Shown: positions 1 to 12,572, counted from the stretch's first letter. The stretch is 64,000 bases of DNA from Siphonodentalium dalli (GCA_032622095.1 CP136065.1:63657094-63721093), one strand, 5' to 3'. Program-made: numbers and translations. The notes: generated by a model not told the origin, from the sequence alone.

Positions 1-433
1 CTTGGCTGGCTTGTCTACTTTCTGTTTCTGCTTATTCGGGTGCGTTGCGATACGATTTGTGGTACGGAATTTACCGATGTGGAGTCTAAAGCTTACCTGG
101 CCGACGTTATCATTGAAGCTAGGGTAGGACGCAACACGCCGGCGACACCTGTTTATAACTTAACATTAAATATTCGCACTATTATTAAAGGTGATAGTTT
201 TTTAAGCCCGGCTGTGAAAACCAACAAGCTTGTCACCGTCGGAAGTTTTGGGAGGACCGACACCGTTAATTGTGTATATAGCATAGATTATAATAATAGA
301 CGTAAAAAGTATATATTTTTCCTGAAAGCGATTCGTAACGGAGCACATCATTTTCATAGGATTTCGGCATTCCCTGAGAAACGCACGAAACGGATTTCAA
401 GCAAAGTGCGGAAAATTGTGCGCAATAAATTAG
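1..433 (+). CDS. Partial first coding exon, neuregulin-like N-terminal domain
   Basis: Frame 1 is open from the window edge to a splice donor. Residues 1-13 are strongly hydrophobic (LGWLVYFLFLLIR), consistent with a signal peptide whose start lies outside the window. A Cys-containing domain follows. The pattern SKAYLADVIIEARV near residue 30, then KGDS, KLVTVGSF, a Cys, and KKYIFFLKA match the conserved points of the N-terminal region of neuregulin-2-type ligands (AYxAxVVVEGKV, VISVGS, RYIFFLE). The C-terminal part is basic with spaced hydrophobics (SSKVRKIVRNKL), as in that family. The agrin NtA module, a related OB/NTR fold, aligns less well at the C-terminus. There is one N-glycosylation sequon (NLT). 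The product would be a secreted or type I membrane ligand precursor for ErbB-type receptors. The exon ends in phase 1. The family call is from memory of motifs; the start codon is not visible. Confidence 0.6.
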
Positions 434-439
434 GTGAGT
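434..439 (+). promoter_or_regulatory. 5' splice donor of the neuregulin-like exon
   Basis: The sequence TTAG|GTGAGT fits the spliceosomal donor consensus at positions +1 to +6. The reading frame continues only seven more codons before a stop, which supports the exon ending here. The intron that starts here is probably very long. Confidence 0.75.
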
Positions 440-1066
440 GTATATAACATTTATCACACACTATAAATCAACCAGTTTCATCTGATATACAGTTGAAATA
501 AATGCTTTTTATTGTTGAACCAAGAAAGCCATGCTGCGTATTCTCAAGCATGTGAATGGAGTCTGCGTTGTGTATATACTGCATATAGCTATGGGGGCGT
601 CGGGCCTAAACCTGCAGAACCCCCGAAATCGATCCAACTCCCCAAGTTCTGACGGAGAACTTTATAACATTACACAAAATATATAAAACAATATATTTCT
701 TAGTTTATCCCTGTTTCTTGAATATATCACCAGCGTTGTTGTTTCAATGTTATATATACATGTATAAACATCCCCGTCAGAACATCTAATATTCCCAGTT
801 TTTGAACTGGTGGAATATCATCTCTACGGGCGTAATCAGAGTAGAGATACATGGAATGATCTACACATTGGTACAATATCTCCGTCAGTATAGATTGCGT
901 TTTTCGTTGTGCACTCGGGCACAATAATATTTTTGCATAAATGCTCCAGGAACCTTTAAAATTGATGCATGCAGTCTCAGCTTCGTACATATTCTAGTCC
1001 CTTCTAGATTTGCTATCCCGTCTACAATGGACAATTCTTCAACCATTGGACACAAGTTTACCTTGT
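440..1066. other. Intron start, no feature seen
   Basis: AT-rich sequence after the donor. A 87-codon minus-strand frame (727-990) has no recognisable motif and is expected by chance. I see no repeats. Confidence 0.5.
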
Positions 1067-2774
1067 GAAGATTATTAAAGATGCATAATCCGAATTAACG
1101 CTCCTAATTTACTATTTCTTTGGCATCGGGAGTAAAAAATATTTGATTCGAATCGAGGAACCCACCCATCAAATATCAGAGTGATCAGATATCGATTCTT
1201 GAAATTTGTTATTTCTCGAGATATGTACTTATTTGTGGCCTGGAAAAAAATCGTCAAGGCGACGGTCTCGGACAAAATTGCGGATGAAGATGGATAACTA
1301 TAAATTCAAGTGGTAATATGGCCAAAATTCGTGATAATCAAGTGATATTACGGCCATATTTCGTTGAACAACATGTTATAAATAACACGTTTTGGTAAAT
1401 TTTATACCATAGTTGACAGTGGTTAGTATTATTTTGTTGTAATTAATCGATTCTGATAACTAAAGCGTATAATATTGTTGTAACTTGATGATATGGGGAC
1501 CGTCTGAACGGATTGAGTACCTTTGATGCAAACCATAAAGTCATACTTTTAGTTTATATTGTATAGGTATATTGCGACAACAAGCCTATTGTGGCCTTTT
1601 CCCGATCGCTCAAATGCCACGGACAACACAAGGCCAAACGGGTTATTACAATGCAGCAATACAACATATAATAGTAATAATAGTATGCGATCATAGATAT
1701 TTGCCGCAATATATCAATAAAATAAAGTATTTCTGATAGTTATATGGGAAATTGCGCCGAATCAACGGTACCCAGATTTGCCATTTTAATCCACATTGCA
1801 TCAGCTTTTTATCAAGACATTCCATCTGTTCGATATTCTATCAATACGTCAGGTTGTCACGAATGTTTTAACATTGGCAATTGGATATCCCACGAATTAA
1901 TGTTAATGAGTGCTAGGTTATGTAAAGGCATGCTTCATTGTCAGCTGTTAGAGCAGGCGCCTTCCACACTCACGCGGTTCCAACCCCTCGTTGAACCATG
2001 ATCAATTAATGACCCCACAACTGGAATATCTCTAGCATATGCATGCCAAGGATGTTGTATATCCCATGCTGATTTCAGGGTGTTTATCTTGTCTAAATTT
2101 TATGTTCTTCCACCACCAAGAATAATATTCGAATACCTGTGTTATGTAACTTACAATTGGAAACAGGGTTCACAGGCCTGATCTTATGAACGATGTCTTA
2201 TGTCGGGTATATGTCTAAAGGAGGGAGGTGATTTTACCCCTCAGTGACATCAACTATATAGATCCCCTCAATTAAAGGTTGATACATTTTTTTGGAGTGG
2301 AAATTGTCGATCCCATCTGATCAATGCATTAGAGTTACATGAACATCTTCTAAAAAGTTTGGGGAAATTTGTGGTTTCTGAAATAGTCTACTAAAGCGAC
2401 TCTTAAGGGCACACAACCCGAGTCGATGGTCCCCATATAATCAGATTACAACAACAACATTTCTTGAAATGTCGCTTCAGTTATCAGAATCGATTATTTG
2501 CCAAAGGATAGTGCTAACCACTGCCAACTATAGCATAAAATTGCCCAACATTTTGTTCAACGCAATTTGGTACCGAGAGCATGTCGGTCGACATTCGTCG
2601 AATATTTGCCAAGCCGAGGTGGTGAAAAATAATAAATTTCAAAACTCATAATCCATAACTCTGGGCTTTGCTGGGTGGGTTCCTCGACTCAGATCTCACT
2701 CTTTTTTTTTACTCCCGAAGCCGAAGAAATAGTAATTTAGGGGCGTTAAATCGGATTACACATCTTTAATCTTC
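1067..2774. mobile_element. Long inverted-repeat element, family F copy 1
   Basis: The segment 1067-~1535 recurs as a diverged reverse complement at ~2395-2774. Matching landmarks include the outer GATTAAAGATG, the ATTTCTTTGG stretch, the TTGACAGTGGTTAG block and the inner ATATGGGGACC block. The arms are ~380-470 bp and the central ~860 bp is unique. A third copy of one arm lies at 20.9 kb, so this is a mobile repeat rather than a local inversion. No transposase-like frame is seen in the centre, so it looks non-autonomous or decayed. No target-site duplication was identified. Confidence 0.6.
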
Positions 2775-4539
2775 AGTGTTAAGATCAAACCGAGTAATTT
2801 GTCACGTCCCGGTGATCAAAATAGCTCGACAAATACATGTACTTATGTACGCCCCTTCGATGTATAAGAGGAAAACTCATTGAATTCATACAATTTATCG
2901 TTTATTAAAGTCCGATCTGACACCAAATAATTCAGAGCCAATTGTCCGTTTAACAGGAAAAAGAAAATGAAAAAATACTTGATCGTTCGTATCACAAAGG
3001 CATAACGAAACTCCAATAAATCATCCATATGTCAATTAATACGTCGAAAGCGATAAATAAATAATTGAGAATGTTCTTTATGATCTACAGATTCGTGTAA
3101 CGGGATCATTGACGTTCTACACAAGAGGCGATCATTAGAATATGTGCAAGACTGACAAAAATTCTTCACTTTATTTATTTTGAAAATCGATAAATGGCCA
3201 TCAAAACCTTATGTTAAGGGCGCATGGGTCCGATCTAATTATTTGCTGGTATATAAAACGTACATATATGTATGGTGGTTGTGTATTGTTAAATCTGCAA
3301 CAGTATTCTTGGCTATGTATGGACATATTTTGATTGCTTCACACGACGTTCTCGACAAAATTCCAGAACAGTTTTATTGCTATAATTCGTTGAAACATAT
3401 TTTATTTGCATAAGACATCAATACGACAGTATACTCGTAATTGCATAGTGCATGATATGTTTTAAACGGACATAGCTCGTTCGAGCTTCCAAATGTATGA
3501 TAGGTTTTCAAATACACTAAATACCGTCCTCGTGTCCTCTAAATGATACCTTCCATGGTCACAGCCATTTTCCATCCTTAAAGTGTGGCAAATGGCATGG
3601 TCGAAATTGGGTGTGATTGACGACAGTCACTGTCCATGTAATTGATATTAGTTGTATTTTGTTAACAAAATGTAATGGTACTCATGCACTATAAAGCTTG
3701 GTTTGTGTTGTGCTTTTGGAAGACAATACAGGTAATTAGACATAATTATATGTTTGGATGGCAGATCTGTCCATTTGTGAGATACATTGTAACTGCCAGA
3801 GAATAAATTGAAAACACAAAATTACATGCATTGAAAGGCAATAACTCTATGATATATGTTTATTCTCTCCTCCAATATACATGGTACAGAGACAGATTAC
3901 AATAACAATACCTATCTCCTGTCACGTGCGGATAACAATTTATATTAAATGGTAATGCATATTTACTTAAAATGTACGTTAGTTTTAGACGATTCGTTGC
4001 ATTCTACAACTCTCGCAATGAATGTACAATAAAGACCTCACTCGATACTCTTGCGACATTCAGGACATTTTTATCTCTGTAACTCTCCCAGAAAGTACTA
4101 TATAATCTCTAGTCTCGATATTCTGCGACATGCTCTCGGATCGTTAACTATATCTGATTAGAACATATATCTAACGTCGCGTAATGAACGTCATTCGTTT
4201 GAGACCCATTTACCTCTCTCGTTTGTCTGCCACATGGGGACATGTCTGATCGAATTATATACAGCTATACCGTAAAACCAGGAGCACGCGAACCCAGATG
4301 TCTGTCACATCATTGATGATAAAATCACCCATTGATTAATAAGATCTCGTCTGGCATTTATATAACTAAGTGAAATGAAATATATAATGTATAATCCTCG
4401 CATATAACCCCACAGTAATGTCTGCTTGTGTTATAACCTCATATTAATCACAACGTTTTGGTGCTTTGAAGAGACGATACAAATGACACCGATATACTTA
4501 ATTATATACTTGTATATCCTGTATATGGGTTATATGGTC
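2775..4539. other. AT-rich non-coding stretch
   Basis: No coding frame above chance and no repeat recognised. Short frames at 2843-3028 and 3180-3413 carry no motif. Confidence 0.45.
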
Positions 4540-4543
4540 TTAA

Positions 4544-4935
4544 CCCTTTACCCAACAAACCGGCCAAAACCGGCCAAATAAAGCTTCAACAGCCTAAAAT
4601 ATCTTCGGTCTGTCTCAATAGAACCATACAAATATGGATATCATTGGAACCGGCTCCTTGACCACATTGTGATAGTTACAGTTATGCCCTGTGCCAATGC
4701 ATTCTCTTATATATGCGAGTCGACCATAGGTCGCCTCGCATATATAAGAGAATGCATTGGCCTAAAAAAAATCTTTTTTTAACACTTTTTACCATTTTTT
4801 CTTACATTCTTTAACAATTTTATAATTTTTAATGTGTTAAGCCAATGCATTCTCTTATATATGCGAGGCGACCTATGGTCGACTCGCATATATAAGAGAA
4901 TGCATTGGCACAGGGCCCTTCTGTTGGGTAAAGGG
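4544..4935 (+). mobile_element. piggyBac-type MITE A1 with paired hairpins
   Basis: The 392-bp element is flanked by TTAA at 4540-4543 and 4936-4939. Its TIRs are CCCTTTACCCAACA / TGTTGGGTAAAGGG. TTAA targets and CCC termini are typical of piggyBac-superfamily elements. Inside are two 69-nt near-perfect hairpins, 4693-4761 and 4841-4909, separated by a T-rich spacer. Each has a 27-nt outer stem (GCCAATGCATTCTC...), an upper stem TCGACC/GGTCGC with one mismatch, and a 3-nt loop. The second hairpin is the reverse complement of the first. No coding capacity. Confidence 0.88.
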
Positions 4936-4939
4936 TTAA

Positions 4940-7240
4940 TGAAATTTAATATGGATATTCACCATCACAAGGGCTTTCAATGAAGTGCTCGAGATATTCG
5001 GGTTTTCCCTTTTTATAGGAAAACTTTAGTATAACAGCTTCGGGTCCGAGTAACTCTTGCAATAATTAAAACAACACAATATTTGTTATCTGTAGCATGT
5101 ATATACTGTATGTTTGTTTCCTTCAACCAATATCATCAAGTTAGACAAAGTGTGTTTGCAAAGTGCCAGCATTTTTTATGTATTTGGAAATTTAATGGGT
5201 AAAAATACTCCACGGTTCAGTCATTATTTCTCATAGGTTGTTAACACCATGCATTCCGCTGGCATGTGTCAGGTGTGAATGTGTAGTTTGCCTCCAACTT
5301 TTAGACTCACCACTGCCACCAGAGCAATATAGCCACGCGTCCCTGTGTGTAATGCATTTAAAAGCTACACGGAGGACCCTCCCCGCCCTTAATTTGCTAT
5401 ATAAACATTTCTTGCTGGTATAAGAAAATCAATGCATTCATTTCGTATGTGTAATAATATTACGATTAAAAAACTAATGCACCACCCCTAAATCGTGTTC
5501 ATAAAGCTATATAAGTACGCACTTGCTGAAAACTTAGTCAGGATCACAAGAGTATTTAATATCCATAATTACACTTTCGCCCCACGGTTTAATCTACGAT
5601 TTTAGTCATGACTGAGAGCGTTAAACATTTTTGAACAATGCATGCATATGTTTATGTATTTACTGTAATGACTTCATGGTATGTGAACATGAAAGGATAT
5701 TGAAACTTTCATGAATGAGCGTCTATAGTCATAAAACTTAATCTGCACATCTCCTTACTAATATGCTAAACATTTCAACGATGTTATCTATGTTTTCACA
5801 ATGATAGCGGAATGTCTTCCCGGTGTTGTTTGTATACAGTCGAGTGCCTTAACATGCTCTATGCATGCGAAAATAATTTAAGAAATGCGTGAGGGTGTCT
5901 TATTGACTCAATATTTGATATATATCGATGTACGTGGGAGGGTTATTTCAAATATGCTGACCCGCAACTTATGCTGTCGCCCACAAACTTTGCACGCCCG
6001 AGATGTTGTAGTTAGGCACATGGTCCAGGATGACTACTTCCCGCCAAAATAGTAATAATAACTCAACAAATAAACAATCAAAACACACAAATTCAATATT
6101 GTTTTGTTTAATCTATGTGCGCGAAGTCTGTATGCATGATAACAAAATTCACGTATATTTCTTTGGATAAAATACATGGCACTTTGTCAGAAATGATTTT
6201 GAATGCTCATGACAATTCAATTTTGCTATCTCATAATGGGCGTTACGTTTGTAGTTTTTGCCACGCTACTTTATTTCCGGTCGCATATACTTAATTTAAT
6301 AAGATGTGTTCCGTTGTTTGGGGATGCATCACAACCGCATTTTCGCGCGCGACTATTTGCTCCTGATGTCATATTCAATTCATGGTCTTGGCAACAGGCC
6401 TGAGGCGTCTCTCCTCCGTGCTTTTAGCCAACATGTTCAACAGTTGGGCTTTTCAATATGCAATATTTATAGATGCATGCATCCAGTATACACCTCATCT
6501 GTATAGTGTACCGGCATCTATGTTTTTTATATATGTATTTACGTTGTACTGTGACTGCAACTGAATTCATTCAATAAAAAACAATTGTATAACCACATCA
6601 GTGTAACATGTTTCCTATGACCACATTATATGGCGTGTGCATGTCTTCAGTTTCCATGGCGACCACAAATTACCCATAAACTATTTGACTCCCATTAATG
6701 ACTTCGTTTTAAAACCAGAAGAGGATGTATTTCCACACAGTGAATGCGTTGACGGAATGGTTAGAGTCCTCATCGATATCTTAGACAGGTCCTACTTGTT
6801 AAAATCAAGCTAATGAGATAATACCTAAATTGCTTCATCATCTTAATGACCAATTACGAATTATCAACCGATCCATATCCCAATTATGCCAGGCAACATG
6901 ATAGGGGAAGCTCCTTGAAATGATGACCTTTGAGACACACCCGGCATGCGTTCACATGCCTATGTTTCCCCACAAGGCCCTTTTGTTAACGGCCTACGGC
7001 TAATTGATTCACCGGGAGCACGTTTCGGTTTTTAATCACTATCAGGGATTTTAAGTGGTTTCGTTTGTGTATAGAACTAAACGGTGCCGTCGGACTATGG
7101 CATCGTTATTATCATCGCTCCGCTTTGGATCTTTTCAAAAACCCTGTCCATTGTTACCCTCGTCGATATTGTCTATATTAGGAAATATTGATACAAACAA
7201 TAAGGTGCAGAATGTACGCTGACAGCGTACTCCAAATGTC
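4940..7240. other. AT-rich non-coding stretch
   Basis: No repeat family recognised. A 66-codon frame at 6203-6403 begins with a hydrophobic run (MGVTFVVFATLLYF) but has no splice donor or homology that I can support, and two other frames overlap it. Confidence 0.45.
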
Positions 7241-7870
7241 GATGTTGCGTGTCAGATGTCTGTTGCTGGACCCATATATCCTCTTGCGATTTACAAAATC
7301 AATTGATGGATCTGAGAATAGTCCACAGCGGATTTCCTGTATTGCAATGCATGGTTTATCATTGGTACACTCATGGGACATTATGTTTTTATGAAAGGCG
7401 ATTGAATTGCGTACTTCATTGCTAACTTTATTAATGTGTGTTGGTTTCAATATTTGGGTATATTATCGAGGATCGTCGATAGGTTTGATGTTGGAAAGAA
7501 CACAGGCTATTGCACAATAGCGGGTAGAAACACCAACTCCCACACAAGCAACAGGAAAATTTACGTGTCCATACGAACACATTGATAGCCTCCATTTGCC
7601 TGGTATAGGAACACCACTGAGTCCAATCTTGTGATGATTCACCTGCATTAGTTGACCTTGACGTATTGATGTAACGTGTCAGGTGCATGCTGCTGGACCC
7701 ATATTTCCTTTTGCGATGTTCACAATCAATTGATGGATCTGAGAATAGTCCACAGCGGATTTCCTGTATTGCAATGCATGGTGTATCATTGGTACTCTCA
7801 TGGGACATTATGGTATTGTGACAATGCGATTTAATTGTGTAGTTCATTGCCAACCTTGTTAATGTTGGCT
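7241..7870. repeat. Direct duplication, two ~203-bp copies
   Basis: 7241-7443 recurs at 7668-7870 (offset ~427 bp). The inner part, including GATCTGAGAATAGTCCACAG, is nearly identical; the edges are diverged. On the minus strand both copies read in one frame as a related peptide (CIAIQEIRCGLFSDPSID), but one copy shifts frame upstream and I recognise no domain. The ~220 bp between copies is unique. The repeat could be a decayed exon duplication or plain repeat DNA. Confidence 0.65.
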
Positions 7871-7916
7871 GAGATTTTATGTTACTTGTAACCGTTGTAT
7901 TCGCATGCCACTACAA

Positions 7917-8020
7917 TCGGCGATGTTATAGTAGAATGCTACATTCCCCAGGTTGGCATAGCACCTGAGAACTAAACAATCAGTTTTCACATACCGTACA
8001 AGTCCATAAGATGTCTTTAA
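7917..8020 (+). repeat. Dispersed repeat ending at TTAA (pairs with 26849-26958)
   Basis: The ~105 bp beginning TCGGCGATGTTA and ending ATGTCTTTAA is similar to 26849-26958. MITE C1 starts exactly after the TTAA in this copy. Confidence 0.6.
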
Positions 8021-8290
8021 ACCTTCCATGACTGGAACTTCCTGAAATTGTGCGAAAACCCTATGCCAATGCATTGTCTTATATATGCGAGTCTCCCACA
8101 GGGAGTCTCGCATATATAAGAGAATACTTTGGCCTAACAATATATATCTTGACTTTATAATCCATTGTATGCTCTTACATATGTATATGCGAGGCTCCTT
8201 GTGGGAGACTCTCATATCTAAGATAACACACTGGCATATGCTATTTAATGTTGCACAAGTGCAACCCCCGTCATAAACCCCATGAAAGGG
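8021..8290 (+). mobile_element. piggyBac-type MITE C1 with paired hairpins
   Basis: The element is flanked by TTAA (8017-8020) and TCAA (8291-8294, one substitution). The ends are ACCTTCCATGACTGG and CCCATGAAAGGG, degenerate class-C TIRs. Two hairpins share the outer stem of class A, but the upper stem is TCTCCCA/TGGGAGTC instead of TCGACC/GGTCGC. They are separated by ~40 bp. No coding capacity. Confidence 0.78.
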
Positions 8291-8294
8291 TCAA

Positions 8295-9352
8295 CGGACT
8301 TTATCTGTCTTGTAAAATAATGGAAAATCCGCCTTTTTGAAGATCCCAAGCCGCATTAAGTTCCGACTCACTGTGCTACTGAGAGCCACGTGTTGGTTTA
8401 ACCTCAATAAAATTCTCATAATTTGCTGCAGCCGCGCCGCCCAAGATGCTAGAAAAGTGAACTTAAGGCCCAGTCAGATGAACTCATTATCTAGGCCATG
8501 GTTGTATGATTCAAAAATTAATTTTTTGTACCTAGTGACATGGCCATTTCTAGGAAGCTCATTACGGTAATTCGCCATCAACAAATCACGCTCTATATAC
8601 TTCGGTCGTCCGCTTCGTGATGAGTGTATCTAAAGCATCGCACCACGATCGTTAAATACCCATAAACCCCAGACAGCCCAGGTTTCGTACTCGATAATCT
8701 TCGTACTAGACGGTGGTTCTGAGTTGCGCTGTTTACCCATTTGGTGGATGTGTTCCAGTAAGTCTACCAAGATCCCATTAATTAGTAAACAATCTTACTA
8801 TCATATACACGGTGCTTAATTGCCGTTCGAAGACACGAAGCCAGCTGCTCGGTCTGACAGCAAAAGCATACTCACAAGTCGTTTTTCGCGCCAAAGGCTG
8901 TTTTGTGATGAGCACCGAACCTTTAGTTTACACACGTTGTATTAGTAGAATGTGTTTGGTGTGCAATGAAGCACCAAGTAGTAACACCAGTTAGTTTTCC
9001 CCAAAGATCGCTCGCGACTCTACTCTCAAAATGCAAGGCAGAGTTCAGTCCAGTGTTACACCGGTCTGACCACTGCCATTACGTGTTGAAGAGTTTTGTC
9101 GGTTACACATCATTCTGATGTGGTTACGTCCGCCCATAAGGACGGTTCTCCTGATACAGGAGGAATGTACAGAGAAGGTAAAGGTAAAGGTCTGATTCTA
9201 TATATCTAGCCAATTTCCAAATTAAAATGGACAGTTCTGTTTCAAAATTTAGTTTCTAAATAAAGAAACATGTTTTTAATTCAGCTTGAGGTGATTATCG
9301 AGGTGCGAAATTCGGACCAGGCAGTAGGTCTTAAATATCCGTTGCATGATAA
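8295..9352. other. Non-coding stretch
   Basis: Nothing recognisable. Frames at 8337-8570 and 8812-8994 have no motif. Confidence 0.45.
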
Positions 9353-9462
9353 CCCTTTTTATACTAAATAGATTCTAAAATATACTCTGGAATAGTCTAT
9401 TATTCATTTCTGAAAAATTTCTAAGGCAAGTATTCGTAAATGAGTATTTAGTAAAGAAAGTG
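9353..9462 (+). mobile_element. piggyBac-type MITE B1, short and degenerate
   Basis: Begins ATAA|CCCTTTTTATACTAAAT and ends ATTTAGTAAAGAAAGTG|TTAA. These are class-B TIRs (CCCTTTCTATACTAAAT) with substitutions. At 110 bp it is shorter than the other B copies, so internally deleted. Confidence 0.65.
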
Positions 9463-9466
9463 TTAA

Positions 9467-10552
9467 TAAAGAGTCACTTGTCACACCCACGAATGTCCCC
9501 TCTGGACTCGTCTTGCTAAATATTGTATACCGGATGTCCTGCCTCTAAACAAATACTTGAGGCAACGCTGGAGCCACAGGTTTGACCCACGACAATTTTC
9601 CAATATTTCATTGATGTCTTCGTTTGAACCTTGGCGTGTTTGGTGACTGTAAATACCTGCTCAACGCCCAACCACCCCCACTATGTAAAGCGTTATCGCC
9701 ATTTAATATCCTCAACACATGACATGAAATAACCTAATGAATATCTCACCAAGATATATGTGGTGTTCTATATTTATTTATATGGGGTGTGAATGTACGT
9801 TAGATATCGACTCCACCGTTGTCGTGCTGTAGTACTCTCACTATCTATTTGCATAATTCATTCATGAATATCTATGAAAGGCCCGACGCATTATACCGCA
9901 GTACGAAACTCTTTTCTCTCTGGCTTTTGTTAACTCTGACGCCCATATTTTCAATACCAATTTGTGGTCTTTACAATTACATGTGTCTGCGTAACTGACA
10001 CCAATCTATATAGTGGTCCATATCATACCATATATCGTGTGTGTGGCAAAATGTGTAGATTTGTTGGGCATTATTTCGCATGTGGTATATCACATATACA
10101 ATAAATATGTGGTCTCGCTTTCTTAAACGTTTATAATTCTAGATTTTATATAATCTTGAATCAGAGACACATGTCAACAAACTTTTAAGAGATGTCATGT
10201 GAAAGTCATACCTTCTCAGTATGTTAAGTTGCTATATCATGAAGCAGTCAACCACGACTAAGATACCCAAGCCTCACAATATAAAACAGCAAAACGTGTT
10301 ATATGCATGTGCTTATTATGTGTATATTGGAAATAAAAGTAATCTATACTATACTTTCAACACGCATTGATATAATTCAGCTCCTTCGCTTATTAATTTT
10401 AAAAAAATTACTATTTTAAAAACATTATACTGTTTGACTCTGATGTGTTCGACTGTTTTTCGATCGAACGTCTAACTTTAATCGTGTTTATGTCGAATAC
10501 GTGAGACACCAGATGTTTACCGTGTGTTTATTTGGATATATACATCTATATC
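9467..10552. other. AT-rich non-coding stretch
   Basis: No coding frame or repeat recognised. Confidence 0.45.
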
Positions 10553-12430
10553 TATATTTGCGAATGTCTGTCTGTCTGTCTGTGTTCTATAGAAATTCAC
10601 AGGGGGCCACCTAGATGGCACAAAAGGGGTCTAATAGGAGTAACATTTTACGAGAAAGATAATGGCGAGGGTTAGAATTTTCTAAAGTGACGCCGTTGTT
10701 GTCAGGGGCAGAAAAGGGGGAGGGCAGAACAAAAATTTGTCGCCGATTGCAACCAAACTTATATATAATCATCCCCATAATATGAGGAATCTAATGGTGT
10801 GGTTTAAATATGTCAAAAGTCGCGCCGTTCGCGTCAGGGATGCTCAGAAGGGGAGAGGGGCACCAACATTGATCAAAATAATTTTAGCGCCGAATTCCAC
10901 CAAATTGATGCACATTCTTCTAAGATCTTCTCCATGATGCAAGGAATCTTATTGCGTGATTTAAAGACGCCAATTGGTGTCGTTGGGATGAGAGATTCGG
11001 GGGGTTGTGGTGCATGGGTGGGTACTAAATATGATAAGAATTCGTTTAGTCGCCGATTGCCACGAAACTCATACAAATTCATCCCCAATGTATGAGGTGT
11101 CTAATGGCGTGGCTTAAAGATATCAAAAGTGGCGTCATTCGAGTCAGGGATGCACTGAAAGGGAGAGGGGCACCAAAATTGATACACAATATTTTTAGCG
11201 CCAATTTCCACCAAATTGATACACATTCTTATCCATGATATGAGGAATCTAATCGTGTGATTTTAAAGACGTCATATTGGTGCTGCTTTGGTGAGAGATG
11301 GGGTGGGGTGGGGTGGGCACTAAATTTGATAAAAATGTGTTTAGTCGCGGATTAATTAGCACCAAATCCCCATGATATTAGGAGTCTAATTGTGTGGTTT
11401 AAAGATGTCAAAAGTGGGGCCTTTCGAGTCAGGGGTGCCTAGATGGTGAGAGCGACACAAACATTGATAAATAATATGTTTAGCGCCGATTTCCACCTGA
11501 TTGATACATATTCTTCTCCGTGATACGAATAATCTAATTGTGTGATTTAAATGCGCCTAATTGGTGCCTTTTGGGTGAGAGATATGCAATGGTGGCCCTG
11601 AATTTGATACGAATTTGTATACTCGCCAATTTTCATAAATTTTATATATATTCATCTCTATAATGAGTCTAAGTGTGTGGTTTAATGATGTCAAAAGTGG
11701 CGCCGCTTGAGTCCGAAATAGGGACAGGAGGGTCACCAAAAACTTATAAAAATATGTTTAGTGCCAATTACCATCAAACTCATACACGTTCTTCTCAAAT
11801 AATATATATACAATGAATCAAATATTTGCGAATATCTGTCTGTGTTCTATATATAACTTTAAGGGTACAATCGAGATGGCACCAAGGCGGTCTAACAGGG
11901 GTAACTTTTTACGAGTAAGATAATGGTGCGGGTTAAAATTTTTGAAAGTGACGTTGTTGGTGTCAGGGGAGGGGCTATTTTTAGCGCATATTTCGACCAA
12001 ATTGATATATTATTTTTCTCCGTGATACGAGGAATATAAACGTGTGATTTAAAGACGCGAAATTGGTGCCGTTTGGGTGAGAGATGGGGGGGGGGGGGTA
12101 ATAACTATGATAAGAATTTGTTTAGTACCACCAAACTTATATATAATATTTCTCCATTAAATAATGCATGCATGAGTCTAATAAACGTGGTTTAAATATG
12201 ACAAAAATGGCGCGGTTCAAGTCATGCATGAGGGGAGTTGCACCAAAGTTGATACAAATATATCTAGCACTGCATCCACCAAATTCATGCACGTTCTTCT
12301 CTAATGATATGATGAATTAAATCACATTTGGGGTCGTTTTGGGTCATGGATGGCGAGAGGAGATTCACTAGCATTTATAATATTGTTCAATTCGCCGATA
12401 TCCAACAAAGTTATATATAGTCATCTCCCA
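10553..12430 (+). repeat. Diverged satellite, ~150-bp monomers in ~300-bp pairs
   Basis: Two alternating monomer types recur. One carries GTTTAGTCGCCGATTGCCAC and the other TAGCGCCGATTTCCACCAAA. Like types are spaced ~290-312 bp apart. A distinct head block (TTTGCGAATGTCTGTCTG, then a GGTCTAATAGGAGTAAC-like motif) appears at 10553-10710 and again at 11820-11970, so two sub-arrays are fused head to tail. Copies are heavily diverged with many indels. Confidence 0.8.
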
Positions 12431-12467
12431 GGCCATCTCCATGTCGTTCTATAATGAGTTTTTAAAA

Positions 12468-12572
12468 ACACTTCTTCAAATATTTCCGTTATTTCGTTAA
12501 AAACACTTCTTCAAATATCTCCGTTATTTCGTCAAAAACACTTCTTCAAATATCTCCGTTTTTTAGTAAAGG
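12468..12572 (+). repeat. 35-bp tandem repeat, three copies
   Basis: Units begin at 12468, 12503 and 12538 with ACACTTCTTCAAATAT followed by CCGTTATTTCG. They differ at only a few positions. Confidence 0.9.

Noticed and set aside
6203-6403. Membrane-anchored small protein
   Set aside because: Only a hydrophobic run supports it, two other frames overlap, and no splice or polyadenylation context stands out.
7431-7853. 140-codon minus-strand frame
   Set aside because: It spans a direct duplication, its duplicate shifts frame, and no domain is recognised. The length is within chance expectation for 64 kb of AT-rich DNA.
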